The translations under genes were made by a program, and so were the position numbers. A stretch of DNA of 55,802 bases, taken from IMG/VR virus record IMGVR_UViG_3300011252_000208, positions 1 to 55,802 of that record; one strand, 5' to 3'. The notes below the pieces were generated by a model, which had not been told where the DNA came from, made no database searches, and saw only the letters and a program-made list of their open reading frames with translations. Origin of the DNA: a virus. Position 1 is the first letter of the stretch, and the number at the start of each line of letters is the position of its first letter. Shown piece by piece: positions 7,766 through 14,774 of the stretch.

Positions 7766-8674
7766 TTACGCTCCGGGTGAACCAAATACGCAACGTGGGT
7801 CCGAGAAACCAAATGAATAACGCTCACGCGCTTTAAAGCGCATGTTGCCTGTATCAAAATCTGCTTCCATGTTTGTACGCATGGGAGAACGCTCAAAGTG
7901 CTTGAAGCCATTTGGCGCGTCAGTTTTGATAAAGAACGCATCAGTATCGGTGAGGAAGTGGTTAATTGTATAACCCTCTGGCACCATACCCATGTTTTTT
8001 GTCGCGTTAATATCATTGTCAGCAGTGCCGGGACGCAAGGTCGATTCCAGCAGACGATCTGCAATGAACTGAAGCTGTGGTGGAATAATCAGCTTAGTGC
8101 CACGAAGGGCAATAATCATATTCCGCTCATCAACAAAGCCTGAAATGTCAATCAGAGCATTTTCAAGCGAAGTTTCATTGAGGTCAGCCGCAGTAGCTGG
8201 TTCGTTACGGAATGTGCCGCCTTGAGCCAGTGGGTGTACTGCAGAACAAAGCTCAACACCGTCACCGCCTGTGAATGCCGCGTTGAAAGCGTTGTTAAGA
8301 ACTGCAGCAGCCTTAACTTGCTTAGAATGCGCCATAGAACGGGCAAGTGCCTTGGTGTAACGAGCGCCAAGACGATCATACAGATTGTCTTCAATCGCCT
8401 CTTCAGTCAAAGCGAATGCAAGAGCTACAGTTTCATGTGTGTAACGAGCGGTGTACGCTTCGTTAGCATCATCAAACGACACCCCTGATCCTTCACTTTT
8501 AGTAGGAGCATTGCCAAAACCTGAAAGCATAACTTCTTCTTCGAACGCACGATCTGACGATTCTGTGTCGAAAATTTCTGCATGCTCATTGTCGTAGCGG
8601 TTGTACTCCATGCCGAACAAAGCATTTAGGCCCGGCTCAAGCTCTTTGACAAGTTGTGAACGAGAAATAGCCAT
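7766..8674 (-). CDS. Major capsid protein
   Basis: This 302-residue protein has features of the Mu-gpT-like/HK97-fold capsid group. These are an N-terminal helix (MAISRSQLVKELEPGLNALF), EEEVMLSGFGNAPTKSEG, a SYDDA-like FDDANEAYTARYTHETVALAF strand, a long spine helix with DRLGARYTKALARSMAHSKQ, the ELCSAVHPLAQGGTF loop and a C-terminal RFKARERYSFGFSDPRCVFG. It forms the icosahedral shell. Position fits: scaffold, small linker gene, candidate decoration protein, capsid, then a strong terminator. The start has a good ribosome binding site (GGAGATAAG region). The stop codon overlaps a CCCGAACAA element shared with other gene ends. Very likely correct. Confidence 0.9.
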   Translation of the reverse strand: MAISRSQLVKELEPGLNALFGMEYNRYDNEHAEIFDTESSDRAFEEEVMLSGFGNAPTKSEGSGVSFDDANEAYTARYTHETVALAFALTEEAIEDNLYDRLGARYTKALARSMAHSKQVKAAAVLNNAFNAAFTGGDGVELCSAVHPLAQGGTFRNEPATAADLNETSLENALIDISGFVDERNMIIALRGTKLIIPPQLQFIADRLLESTLRPGTADNDINATKNMGMVPEGYTINHFLTDTDAFFIKTDAPNGFKHFERSPMRTNMEADFDTGNMRFKARERYSFGFSDPRCVFGSPGA

Positions 8675-8689
8675 AACTTATCTCCTTTC

Positions 8690-9265
8690 TTATGCCAGAC
8701 CTGCAGTGCCAGCACTGAACAGGTGGTTGTTGATTTTGACTATTACATTTGTATTAGCCGACGATACATCGTCATTCTCAGGGTCTTGAGAAATGTCGAT
8801 AGCTTTCAGAGCCAAGGCTGCTGTGGTTGCACCTGTTGATACTGCAAGTTCCATGCTGGAAACACCGCTTGCGGTTCGTCCAACAGGGTTATTGTCTACA
8901 ATATCAAAATTGCCAAACAAGTCGGCTACAGGCATTGCTGCATTCGCTTGAATTTCAAAGGTCGCACTTGGATCATCAATGACATTCGCAAAAATGTTTG
9001 TTCCAGTTGCGCTTGCAGGCCAATGGTTTGAGAATTTCACATCACCATTCGCATCCACATATTCACAGCCATTAAACACGCCCAAACACAAAGCATTGTC
9101 TCCTGCTGCAACGCGAGTAATTGTTCCATTTGTGTTGACTGTAACTAAGTCACCTTGGAAAATGTTCGTGTTGTAGCCAGAGGCAATACGATAACGGTTT
9201 TGTCTTTGTGAAGACAAACTCGTTTTTACTGGACGAAGGCCGAAAGGGGCGTCTTGATTCGCCAT
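8690..9265 (-). CDS. Head decoration / structural protein upstream of capsid
   Basis: A 191-residue protein beginning MANQDAPFGLRPVKTSLSSQ, a start I associate with a family encoded immediately beside major capsid genes in marine phages. The chain is beta-rich, with IFQGDLVTVNTNGTITRV and CLGVFNGCEYVDANGDVKFS, consistent with a small barrel that sits on the capsid surface. It is 15 bases upstream of the capsid gene and 5 bases downstream of the 153-residue gene. No catalytic motif is visible. Decoration protein is the most likely role; a head-completion protein cannot be excluded. Confidence 0.7.
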   Translation of the reverse strand: MANQDAPFGLRPVKTSLSSQRQNRYRIASGYNTNIFQGDLVTVNTNGTITRVAAGDNALCLGVFNGCEYVDANGDVKFSNHWPASATGTNIFANVIDDPSATFEIQANAAMPVADLFGNFDIVDNNPVGRTASGVSSMELAVSTGATTAALALKAIDISQDPENDDVSSANTNVIVKINNHLFSAGTAGLA

Positions 9266-9270
9266 CTTAC

Positions 9271-9732
9271 TTATCCTTCAGATTTATTCCGTGAGCCGAA
9301 GCTAACAGAAGATTTACGTTGTGGTGCCAGTTTTGGCATAAGGGCGTTGTTTTCCCGCATCCAATCGCGGTCAACAGCGTCCATTTGATTACTAGCCACT
9401 TGTGCAAAGTGTTGATTCCGCTGGTTTACCAATTCGGTAGGGATTCGGGCCAAAACCAATCCACCGACACCAATGGTGCCTGCGTTTCTTCCTTCGTCAA
9501 TGACGGGGCCAACATAATCAGGGTACTCTTCAGCGCGAACAAGTTCCCATCCCTCTTGCCGTTTCTTATGAACGTTAGTCTTATCATCATATTCCATGAC
9601 AGATTCACGAATCCATCTATGCTTATATCCTAGAGGTGGCTCTGGGGCGTCTAAAGCAGAACCCGGACGCCATTGTTGAATGCGCTCTGCGCTTTCCCGT
9701 GAATTTGAATCACGCGCTGACCTAGTTCCCAT
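9271..9732 (-). CDS. Conserved protein between scaffold and capsid genes
   Basis: A 153-residue protein with an N-terminal segment RIQQWRPGSALDAPEPPLGY, then HRWIRESVMEYDDKTNVHKK and GWELVRAEEYPDY. I have seen this arrangement in a conserved protein located between scaffold and capsid genes of related phages. It is charged, with several Trp and Pro, and probably partly disordered. Its start is adjacent to the scaffold stop (the genes touch). It probably acts in capsid assembly or as a minor head component; no characterised homologue is known to me. Confidence 0.6.
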   Translation of the reverse strand: MGTRSARDSNSRESAERIQQWRPGSALDAPEPPLGYKHRWIRESVMEYDDKTNVHKKRQEGWELVRAEEYPDYVGPVIDEGRNAGTIGVGGLVLARIPTELVNQRNQHFAQVASNQMDAVDRDWMRENNALMPKLAPQRKSSVSFGSRNKSEG

Positions 9733-10668
9733 TTAATCGCTCCTACTTTCTAGTTTCACAACCTCTTTCGCATAAACTTCAAGAGGTATCCGCATTTTAT
9801 TAGCAAATGCGACTTGCCCCGGTGTTAGCTCCACCGATCTTTTCCGCCCAGATTTTAATGACCGTCCGTTACCAGACGCAGGCGTAACAACTTGGGCGTT
9901 CTGTTGTTTGGCCTGAAACTTGTGAGGCATTTCCTTGCGGATACGCTTGTCTATTTCAGAATAATATTCATCAGTAGTAGGGTCGAACCCTTCCTCACCA
10001 ACAATCTGATTGTGTATAGCAGTAGCCGCAGCCTTCATAACGTTGTCTTTTTCAAACCAATCGTTTTTAGACAACCACTTTTCCAACTTAGGGTCAGCCG
10101 CTTGTCTTTGCTGCTGTTGTGGTTGTTGCTGTCGTTGCTGCTGTTGCTCTGCCTCATACTGTCGTTGCTGTTCTTCACGCTTGGCCTTGGCAGTTTGCAG
10201 TCGAATGCGTTCCTTTTCGATAGCAACTTGTGACAATGCGGATTGCGCTTCAGCAACCTTTTCATAATCACCAGCTTCATGCGCTTCTGTCAAAGCGCGT
10301 TTGGCTTGCTGTTCCTGAGATACAACACGGCCCTCATACTCAGACCTATACCCTTGGTCTAACTGCTGAAGCCTAGCTTTCATTTGCTGGTTTTCTTGGT
10401 GAACTTGCTGTGCGTATTGAACTGCAGCTTCAGCCTCTTCTGTTGCAGCTTTACGCCGTGCAGTTAGCTGGTTAATGCGCTTCTTTACGCCTTCACTATA
10501 GCTTTCAAGTTCGTCATCGCCATCTGATGATTTACGAACTTTTGTTCGGGTTTCATCAGAATTACTGTCTGAATCAGCGGCTTCAACAGCAGATGATTCC
10601 TGATTGTCCTCTTCAAGTTCAATAGTAGTGCCGTTGAACTCTTCGTTTTCCATGCTTTCTTCAGCCAT
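9733..10668 (-). CDS. Capsid scaffold protein
   Basis: About 311 residues. The N-terminus is acidic and disordered (EEDNQESSAVEAADSDSNSD). A long, highly charged coiled coil follows, with a Gln-rich stretch (EEQQRQYEAEQQQQRQQQ) near residue 175. The C-terminal third is basic and carries a conserved SVELTPGQVAFANKMRIPLE segment, which resembles the capsid-binding end of scaffolds (LTPGQVAMAKKLGIP type). It directs procapsid assembly and is then released. An alternative ATG two codons upstream (10674) exists. The 10668 ATG is better spaced from the AAGGA ribosome binding site. Adjacent to the capsid genes as expected. Confidence 0.85.
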   Translation of the reverse strand: MAEESMENEEFNGTTIELEEDNQESSAVEAADSDSNSDETRTKVRKSSDGDDELESYSEGVKKRINQLTARRKAATEEAEAAVQYAQQVHQENQQMKARLQQLDQGYRSEYEGRVVSQEQQAKRALTEAHEAGDYEKVAEAQSALSQVAIEKERIRLQTAKAKREEQQRQYEAEQQQQRQQQPQQQQRQAADPKLEKWLSKNDWFEKDNVMKAAATAIHNQIVGEEGFDPTTDEYYSEIDKRIRKEMPHKFQAKQQNAQVVTPASGNGRSLKSGRKRSVELTPGQVAFANKMRIPLEVYAKEVVKLESRSD

Positions 10669-10694
10669 AGACATTTCCTTAGCTCCCTAACTTT

Positions 10695-11177
10695 CTATAC
10701 ATACGAAACATCTGTTGGGTCAAGTATTGTGGCTATAATATTGTCGTCATTTATGATTCTGACCTCAAGACCGTCCACTTTAAACCTATTCCCAGCATAT
10801 CTTCCTATAAGAACCCAGTTTTTCTCCTGACAATAGGAGCCACTTGGGAACTTTTGTTCGTCTTTGTAGGCATCCGGGCCTAACTTAACTACATAAGCTG
10901 ACACAGTAGCAAATGACTCCCGCTCTCTAGTTTGGTCAGGGATATACAAGCCACCTTTTGTTTTGGCGCTAGGGTAATACGGAATAATTAATATTCTATA
11001 CCCAGTGGGCTGCGGTAAACGCTCAAGTACGGAAGGCTCAATGTTAGATGGATCATCAACATTTTTATTATCCTCTTCAGTCCCTTGCGTTTTAAAAGCG
11101 TTTTCTATCGGTTTGGATAGTTTTGTTTTCCTAGCTGCTTTCGCAACATGGTCAGGAACATACAATTTTTTAGTCAT
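10695..11177 (-). CDS. GroES-like co-chaperonin
   Basis: A 160-residue protein. Residues about 55-158 match the Cpn10/GroES fold: PQPTGYRILIIPYYPSAKTK, then GGLYIPDQTRERESFATV in the mobile-loop region, VSAYVVKLGPDAYKD, a WVLIGRYAGNRFKVDGLEVR strand pair and a final NDDNIIATILD. Cellular GroES is about 97 residues; this one has a charged N-terminal extension of about 50 residues. It would cap host GroEL and assist folding of the capsid protein, as T4 gp31 does. It is transcribed directly ahead of the scaffold and capsid genes and overlaps the upstream small gene by 8 bases. GGLYIP in place of the usual GGI-V-L may change GroEL affinity. Confidence 0.85.
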   Translation of the reverse strand: MTKKLYVPDHVAKAARKTKLSKPIENAFKTQGTEEDNKNVDDPSNIEPSVLERLPQPTGYRILIIPYYPSAKTKGGLYIPDQTRERESFATVSAYVVKLGPDAYKDEQKFPSGSYCQEKNWVLIGRYAGNRFKVDGLEVRIINDDNIIATILDPTDVSYV

Positions 11178-11367
11178 CTTCTAACTCTATGCCTTTCATC
11201 GCGGTTTTAATTAAATCTTCGCAGTAGGTCATTCCGCGTATTTCGCCTACAAGATAACGGTACTCATCCCAAGATGAGGCCGAACCGTCCGCAACTCGGT
11301 CTTTCAACCTAGAATCACGCTCACGTATTTCTTTCAACAGATATTGTGCTAGATGTGCAGCGTCCAT
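11170..11367 (-). CDS. Small conserved helical protein
   Basis: About 65 residues starting MDAAHLAQYLLKEIRERDSR. It is helical and charged with RYLVGEIRGMTYCEDLIKTA in the second half; I recall similar small proteins next to phage head genes, without known function. The ATG at 11367 is preceded by GGGAG six bases away. An in-frame ATG at 11385 would overlap a likely promoter -10 box, so the shorter start is preferred. It is the first gene of a transcription unit running through the GroES-like, scaffold and capsid genes. Confidence 0.65.
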   Translation of the reverse strand: MDAAHLAQYLLKEIRERDSRLKDRVADGSASSWDEYRYLVGEIRGMTYCEDLIKTAMKGIELEDD

Positions 11368-11395
11368 ACTTGTCTCCCTGCACACATAGTATGCA

Positions 11396-11423
11396 ATTAT
11401 ACGGGATACGCAAGTATTGTTAG
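11396..11423 (-). promoter_or_regulatory. Putative sigma70-type promoter for the chaperonin-capsid operon
   Basis: On the minus strand a perfect TATAAT (-10, 11401-11396) is preceded 16 bases upstream by CTAACA (11423-11418, 4 of 6 matches to the -35 consensus). Transcription would begin about 20 bases before the 11367 start codon. A weak terminator hairpin lies just upstream. Confidence 0.55.
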
Positions 11424-11434
11424 TAAAAAGCTAT

Positions 11435-11458
11435 AAAACCCCTATAAATCTTTGGGGT
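11435..11458 (-). terminator. Weak terminator after the 62-residue gene
   Basis: A 5-bp stem (ACCCC/GGGGT) with an 11-base AT-rich loop, followed on the minus strand by TTTATAG. It lies 12 bases beyond the stop of the 11471-11659 gene, between it and the promoter at 11396-11423. Confidence 0.45.
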
Positions 11459-11470
11459 CTTGCTATTCTA

Positions 11471-11659
11471 CTAAACTTTTTTAAATATCTTGGCTTTGTT
11501 CTTGGTGGTTTTTTTAACTGCTGGCTTGGAACTTTCTTTGATTTTAGGTGTTTCCGCAACAGTCTGTTTGGCTTCATTTTTAACCTCTGATGTAATTGCA
11601 GGTGAATGCTTTGCAGCCTTTATAACCTCTGCCATCTTTTGCCTTACTGAAGAACTCAT
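11471..11659 (-). CDS. Small Lys/Thr-rich protein
   Basis: A 62-residue protein, MSSSVRQKMAEVIKAAKHSP, then low-complexity Lys, Thr, Glu and Pro with a basic end (KKTTKNKAKIFKKV). No family is recognised. It looks intrinsically disordered and positively charged, as some small virion or nucleic-acid-associated proteins are. It starts one base after the stop of the 44-residue gene 11661-11795 and ends just before a weak hairpin terminator. Real by spacing and context, function unknown. Confidence 0.5.
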   Translation of the reverse strand: MSSSVRQKMAEVIKAAKHSPAITSEVKNEAKQTVAETPKIKESSKPAVKKTTKNKAKIFKKV

Positions 11660-11660
11660 A

Positions 11661-11795
11661 TCATTTCCTATCTTCTATTTGCTTACGTTGTTGTGCAATC
11701 AAAATCTTTTGGCGTTCTAACTCTAAGAACTGCCTGTCTATTTCAGTCATTTCAGGAAAATCTACGATATTATCCTGTATTGGCTTTTGTTGCAT
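11661..11795 (-). CDS. Small coiled-coil ORF at the portal 3' end
   Basis: A 44-residue frame starting MQQKPIQDNIVDFPEMTEID and continuing with a charged heptad-like helix (RQFLELERQKILIAQQRKQI). It overlaps the last 26 bases of the portal gene and ends one base before the next start codon, so it exactly fills the gap. No family is known. An inner ATG at 11750 would give 29 residues. The evidence is gap-filling and composition only; no strong ribosome binding site is seen for the first ATG. Confidence 0.4.
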   Translation of the reverse strand: MQQKPIQDNIVDFPEMTEIDRQFLELERQKILIAQQRKQIEDRK

Positions 11796-14223
11796 TCATC
11801 ACCGCAATTTCACGCTGCGTCCGTATCCTATCTTCTGCAATTCTGGTCTTATCCTCTAAGGCTGCTTCAGAAACATCAATGCGCTGTTGATTTACCAGAA
11901 TGTCATTCTTTTCTTTCTCACGTTCTAACTCCTGCTTGGCTTCAAACTCTGAAGACTTGCGCTGCATATCAGCCGCTTTTAGCTGCAACTCTTGATTGCG
12001 TATGTCCACCAGTGGATCAGACTGCTGTGGCGGCTCTACAGCTTGCGCCATGCTTTCAACCATGTCTGCAATCATAACCGCAGCTATCTGGTCGATCTGA
12101 GGCTTAATTTGCTGCATCATCATTTGCATTTGTTCTGGGTTTTGTTGCACTTCAGGCGGTATTCTCTCCATAACCTGTGCCTGTGCCTGCTTTTCAGCCA
12201 TAAGCCCTATATGCTCCTGTATGTGGCCCTGTAAGGCCACAATAGACGCAGGGTTAAGCTGCATGGCAGGCGTAGACATTACCGCCATATGAGCCTCTAT
12301 GTGGGCCTGATGATCTTGCTCTGGAAATGCCTGCAGTGGAACGCCCATAAGCGCATTCTGGTTCTCTTTAGCAGCATTAGCAGGCGGGGGCGGTGGCGGT
12401 GGTGGTGGCAAAATAGCGTCAATGTTCGTAACGCCCAAAGCCTCGTACATCTTGCGATACGCCTGATACAGTCCCATAGGACCGCCGTGTATCTCAGGAT
12501 TAGACTGCACCAACTGCAATTCGCTTTGCGCCAAAGCAATGCGCTGCGACATGGAAAAGATGTTCGGGTCTGAAACAGGCAAAACATCAATGCGTTCATC
12601 AAAGTCTTGCGCTTTTACTTCAGGCCCAACTTCTTTGGACACCATATATGGATACGGCTGTAAGTCTTGCGAAAATATCTTCGACAAAAGTTTAAATTCT
12701 ATCTTTTGCGAATAATGCAATCGCTTATGAATAGCGGACATAACCTTAGTGCCACGTTCCATAATCGCCATAGTGGTGCCAACGGGCGTTTCACCGCTCA
12801 TCTCACCAACCTTCATGTCAGCCATAGATGCAAACCTGCGACCAGCATCAACCAGCGTACCCAAAAGGTTATACAACGTGCCAGAAGGCTCTTTGAACGG
12901 TAATGGCATCAAAGACGCCTGCAGCGTTTGTCCCACTACATCAATGTCACGAAACTCTCCGGGCTGTAGTGGGCTGTCTTCATCACGAATACGCGCACCA
13001 CGGGCTTTAAACCCCGCTGGAAGGTTAGCCAACGTGCCAGCATCAATAAGCTGACGCAGGATCGACGTTGAAGCCATAGCCAAGCCGCCAATCATATGCG
13101 TTAGGCCCAAGCCGTAAAAACCCAAACCGGGCAAAAACTTGTAATGCACAAAGTATTTTTGCGCACGTTTCATAGGGTCATCTTCTGGATAGTTGCGACG
13201 AATAGAAAGAATTTCATTTGTATCTTCTAAAATGGTCACAATGTACGGTAGCTTTAACCCCGTAGGCTCACCGTCCATTCCAATGTCCTCAAAGCCCTCA
13301 AGGTCCAAATCAGTGTGGACCTCATAAAGAGTTAAATCTGTAGAAGAATTAGAAGGGTGTACGCCCTGTATATCGTTAATTGACTCCGTAACCTCACTCA
13401 TCTGGTCATCAGATGTACCATCAGTCGGAATATCTATGTCGCTGTAAAAACCCGCAAGCTGCAGCTTTCTAACCTCGTTAGAATCCATCGTAATACGGTG
13501 CGTAATGCGGGGCGAAGTTGCCAAGTCAGTAGCGCCATATGGCACAATTAAATCTTCTGCATGAATAAAGTTGCTAACAGCGCGTTGCTTTAGTGGATCA
13601 CGGTAAACCTTCTTAAAGGTCGATCCAATCACAGGTAAATAAAACAACATTTGATCCAATTCAGGATCGTATTCTTCCATTTCATACGTGATCTGGTAAT
13701 TCATATAATCTTTGACACGCTCTGCCTGCTTAACAAGCATTTCGCTCTGCGCACCAATAACCTGCGTTCTAACAGGACCATTTGCAGGCAAAAGCTCACG
13801 ATACGCCTGCGCTTGAAACTGCGTAACACTTTCTGCCAACAATGGATGAACAACGCCTGACGAACCCTCAAAAGGCTCTGTGCGCTCTTCAGTCTTCATG
13901 CCTAGAAATTCTAGCCCCTGCTTGTACGTGTCTTCCCAATCTTCGCGGGACGCCAAGTCATCATCAATAAGGCCAACCAAGTCAGAAACAATGCGCCCAA
14001 GAATGGCAGGATCAACAACATCAGCCAAATTACCATCAAAAGGGACTTCTGGTGCAATACCCATTCCATCGTCATAATCACCAACTACAGCACTGCCGTC
14101 ATCAAACTCAAATACACCGGGTTCTGGCGGCAATTCAGGAATGTCTGCCAAAACGTTTTCTTCGGGCAAAATAGGCATTTCAGGAACACCACCCGGACCA
14201 GAATCACGATCTATAAAAGCCAT
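11770..14223 (-). CDS. Portal protein
   Basis: This 817-residue protein is the dodecameric portal through which DNA enters the capsid. Recognisable segments: an acidic Pro-rich N-terminus, EDWEDTYKQGLEFLGMKTEE, GSSGVVHPLLAESVTQFQAQ, then MLFYLPVIGSTFKKVYRDPL and AQKYFVHYKFLPGLGFYGLG. The GETPVGTTMAIMERGTKVMS clip/wing part follows. These are typical of large P22/SU10-type portals. The C-terminal 250 residues contain a nine-proline run and a Gln/Glu-rich coiled coil (the barrel region). It lies just after the terminase and two small genes. The ribosome binding site is AGGAAAG, seven bases before ATG. Confidence 0.9.
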   Translation of the reverse strand: MAFIDRDSGPGGVPEMPILPEENVLADIPELPPEPGVFEFDDGSAVVGDYDDGMGIAPEVPFDGNLADVVDPAILGRIVSDLVGLIDDDLASREDWEDTYKQGLEFLGMKTEERTEPFEGSSGVVHPLLAESVTQFQAQAYRELLPANGPVRTQVIGAQSEMLVKQAERVKDYMNYQITYEMEEYDPELDQMLFYLPVIGSTFKKVYRDPLKQRAVSNFIHAEDLIVPYGATDLATSPRITHRITMDSNEVRKLQLAGFYSDIDIPTDGTSDDQMSEVTESINDIQGVHPSNSSTDLTLYEVHTDLDLEGFEDIGMDGEPTGLKLPYIVTILEDTNEILSIRRNYPEDDPMKRAQKYFVHYKFLPGLGFYGLGLTHMIGGLAMASTSILRQLIDAGTLANLPAGFKARGARIRDEDSPLQPGEFRDIDVVGQTLQASLMPLPFKEPSGTLYNLLGTLVDAGRRFASMADMKVGEMSGETPVGTTMAIMERGTKVMSAIHKRLHYSQKIEFKLLSKIFSQDLQPYPYMVSKEVGPEVKAQDFDERIDVLPVSDPNIFSMSQRIALAQSELQLVQSNPEIHGGPMGLYQAYRKMYEALGVTNIDAILPPPPPPPPPANAAKENQNALMGVPLQAFPEQDHQAHIEAHMAVMSTPAMQLNPASIVALQGHIQEHIGLMAEKQAQAQVMERIPPEVQQNPEQMQMMMQQIKPQIDQIAAVMIADMVESMAQAVEPPQQSDPLVDIRNQELQLKAADMQRKSSEFEAKQELEREKEKNDILVNQQRIDVSEAALEDKTRIAEDRIRTQREIAVMNATKANTG

Positions 14224-14242
14224 ATTACTTTCCTATTGTAGC

Positions 14243-14342
14243 GTTGAGGCAGAAAAGCTCTACCAGTGAAAGGACAGAAACTGGGAGCCGCTGACGTAAC
14301 CCGTTGGGAGGTGCGCGGAACGCCAACCTAATCTGCCTCAAC
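14243..14342 (-). ncRNA. Candidate structured RNA / leader upstream of portal
   Basis: Perfect 11-bp arms GTTGAGGCAGA (14243-14253) and TCTGCCTCAAC (14332-14342) enclose two further helices. One is GCTC-TA-CCAGT paired with ACTGG-GAGC (14257-14288). The other is GTTGG paired with CCAAC (14303-14327). Together they form a three-way junction of about 100 bases, ending about 20 bases before the portal start codon. The 5' arm on the minus strand overlaps the last codons of the 14328-14495 gene. No tRNA signature (no T-loop). It may be a regulatory leader or a small phage RNA; only the folding is seen. Confidence 0.4.
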
Positions 14343-14495
14343 CTCTTCAGCCATTACCGCGCCACAAGTCGGGCAGGTAATCGCAACTTCTTTTACAACG
14401 TCTTCGCCTTCTACATCTTCAATCACAACTGATTCGTCTGGCTGAAGAAAATAGTCCTTGTAAGGAATATCAACGTCGATTGTTATCTTGGGCAT
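14328..14495 (-). CDS. Small acidic protein with a CPTC zinc-ribbon half
   Basis: A 55-residue protein starting MPKITIDVDIPYKDYFLQPD. It is acidic, with a CPTCGAV knuckle near the C-terminus, so it may bind one metal as a dimer or pair with another knuckle. The ATG overlaps the stop of the upstream gene as TAATG, a junction type repeated at many gene borders here, which strongly supports it as real. It sits between the small basic gene and the portal. Function unknown. Confidence 0.6.
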   Translation of the reverse strand: MPKITIDVDIPYKDYFLQPDESVVIEDVEGEDVVKEVAITCPTCGAVMAEEVEAD

Positions 14496-14764
14496 TATTT
14501 TACACCACGAAATTTTGTGCCACGAAGTGCCGCGCCACCGCCACGGGAAAAACCTGAGTTCTCATCAGCCATAGAAGCGTCCATAGGCTGTGCATAATGC
14601 TCTTGCATAACGCCATCAACTTCAACGCTACCGCCGTGCATCATTTTCTTAACACTTCCACCGTATTTCATCTTTAACGGTTTACCAGACGCTTTGGCTG
14701 CATTCTTAGCCATAGCAATTCCTTTGGCATCATAGCTGTAATGCTTATCACCTACTTTGGGCAT
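14495..14764 (-). CDS. Small basic GG-x-V motif protein
   Basis: An 89-residue protein starting MPKVGDKHYSYDAKGIAMAK. The ATG at 14764 is chosen because AGGAG lies eight bases upstream. A longer frame from 14821 would run into the terminase gene and is rejected. It contains AAKASGKPLKMKYGGSVKKM and MHGGSVEVDGV, with two GG-S-V tags, and ends GGGAALRGTKFRGVK. I recognise MPKVG...GKPLK...GGSVKKM as a small marine phage protein found near terminase and portal genes. Possibly virion-associated; function unknown. Confidence 0.65.
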   Translation of the reverse strand: MPKVGDKHYSYDAKGIAMAKNAAKASGKPLKMKYGGSVKKMMHGGSVEVDGVMQEHYAQPMDASMADENSGFSRGGGAALRGTKFRGVK

Positions 14765-14774
14765 TCTATGTCTC

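Noticed and set aside
9892-10267. Plus-strand Leu/Cys-rich frames over the scaffold gene
   Set aside because: They are antisense readings of CAG-rich Gln codons in the scaffold and have no independent support.
14243-14342. tRNA gene
   Set aside because: The arms look like an acceptor stem, but there is no T-loop (GGTTCGA) and no seven-base anticodon loop; a structured leader is more likely.
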